A DNA stretch of 21,602 bases from a virus: the IMG/VR virus record IMGVR_UViG_3300033999_000169, positions 1 through 21,602 of that record. The stretch is one strand, 5' to 3'. The notes below the pieces were generated by a model. The model saw only the letters and a list, made by a program, of their open reading frames with translations. It was not told the origin of the DNA and did not search any database. Below, one piece after another: positions 21,518 to 21,602 of the stretch (the stretch's first letter is position 1; each line of letters opens with the position of its first letter). The translations under genes were made by a program, and so were the position numbers.

Positions 21518-21577
21518 TGCGGTATGCCGGAGTTGAACCGGATTATGTTTATTGCACGTCCGCGTGCCGTTACCGCA
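21518..21577 (-). ncRNA. tRNA-like structured element in the early leader
   Basis: Read on the minus strand, TGCGGTA (21577-21571) pairs perfectly with TACCGCA (21524-21518) as a 7-base-pair acceptor-like stem. Inside are a hairpin GCACG-CGGA-CGTGC (21567-21554), an A-rich linker AATAAACATAAT, and an arm CCGG-TTCAACT-CCGG (21541-21527). That arm carries GGTTCAACTCC, a perfect match to the tRNA T-arm consensus (GGTTCRANNCC). The whole is 60 bases, too short for a normal tRNA. It has no anticodon arm and no CCA (ACTA follows), so it is not a functional tRNA as written. It lies about 37 bases before the small membrane-protein ATG, in the presumed leader of the transposase operon. Confidence 0.55.
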
Positions 21578-21602
21578 TGTTAACTGTTTTAATGGGATAC
21601 CG

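Noticed and set aside
21518-21577. A complete functional tRNA gene
   Set aside because: Only 60 bases, no anticodon arm with a 7-base loop, no encoded CCA; reported instead as a tRNA-like element.
21570-21602. 3' end of an upstream gene (RYPIKTVNMR, then stop)
   Set aside because: Only 10 codons are visible and another frame is also open; too short to support.
1-21602. CRISPR array, insertion sequence, rRNA, integrase or lysogeny repressor
   Set aside because: None found: no spaced direct repeats of array type, no second transposase or recombinase motif, and no repressor-like gene before the right edge.

Overview
The window is part of a Mu-like transposable phage or prophage. Every virion, replication and lysis gene lies on the minus strand, so the phage reads from about 21.5 kb down to position 1 and runs off the left edge inside the tail tape measure gene. 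Strong AGGAGG-type ribosome sites, a SPST-type amidase, an LLH-like holin, a DnaI/DnaD-like gene pair and a DUF2586-type sheath suggest a Gram-positive, probably clostridial, host with moderate GC. This is an inference from gene style; no host gene is clearly present.

Early/transposition block (about 21.6 to 14.8 kb): a structured 60-nt tRNA-like element, a 34-residue membrane peptide, the DDE transposase MuA, a small protein, the target-selection ATPase MuB, three small proteins (one Gam-like), a DnaD-like protein, a DnaC/DnaI-type helicase loader, a winged-helix protein, a four-cysteine protein, GemA and a Mor/C-family activator. A hairpin with a T tail splits this block after the Gam-like gene. 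A strong terminator closes it after the activator gene. No repressor or Ner gene is visible; they would lie beyond the right edge.

Late block (14.7 kb to 1): holin-like protein, gp25-like coiled coil, gp26-like protein, DUF3486 small-terminase-like protein, large terminase, DUF935 portal, F-like head protein, protease with a nested scaffold start, decoration protein, amidase, major capsid, HI1506-like, DUF1320, G-like, DUF1834, DUF2635, sheath, tube, a tail-chaperone pair joined by a predicted -1 frameshift, and the tape measure. The gene order is Mu-like with two departures: G sits between gp36 and gp37, and the amidase lies inside the head cluster, far from the holin.

The most interesting signals are: (1) a plus-strand membrane-protein gene with its own consensus promoter, inserted between the tail chaperones and the tape measure (a moron); (2) an apparent activator-dependent late promoter whose predicted start lies inside the early terminator hairpin, so late transcripts would escape termination; (3) the tRNA-like fold in front of the transposase operon; (4) the textbook A AAT TTT slip site; (5) a phage-encoded DnaD/DnaI-like helicase-loading pair in a transposing phage. 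Most genes overlap or nearly touch. No gene-free stretch exceeds 300 bases; the longest are 9555-9669, 14733-14826 and 21481-21602, each described below.
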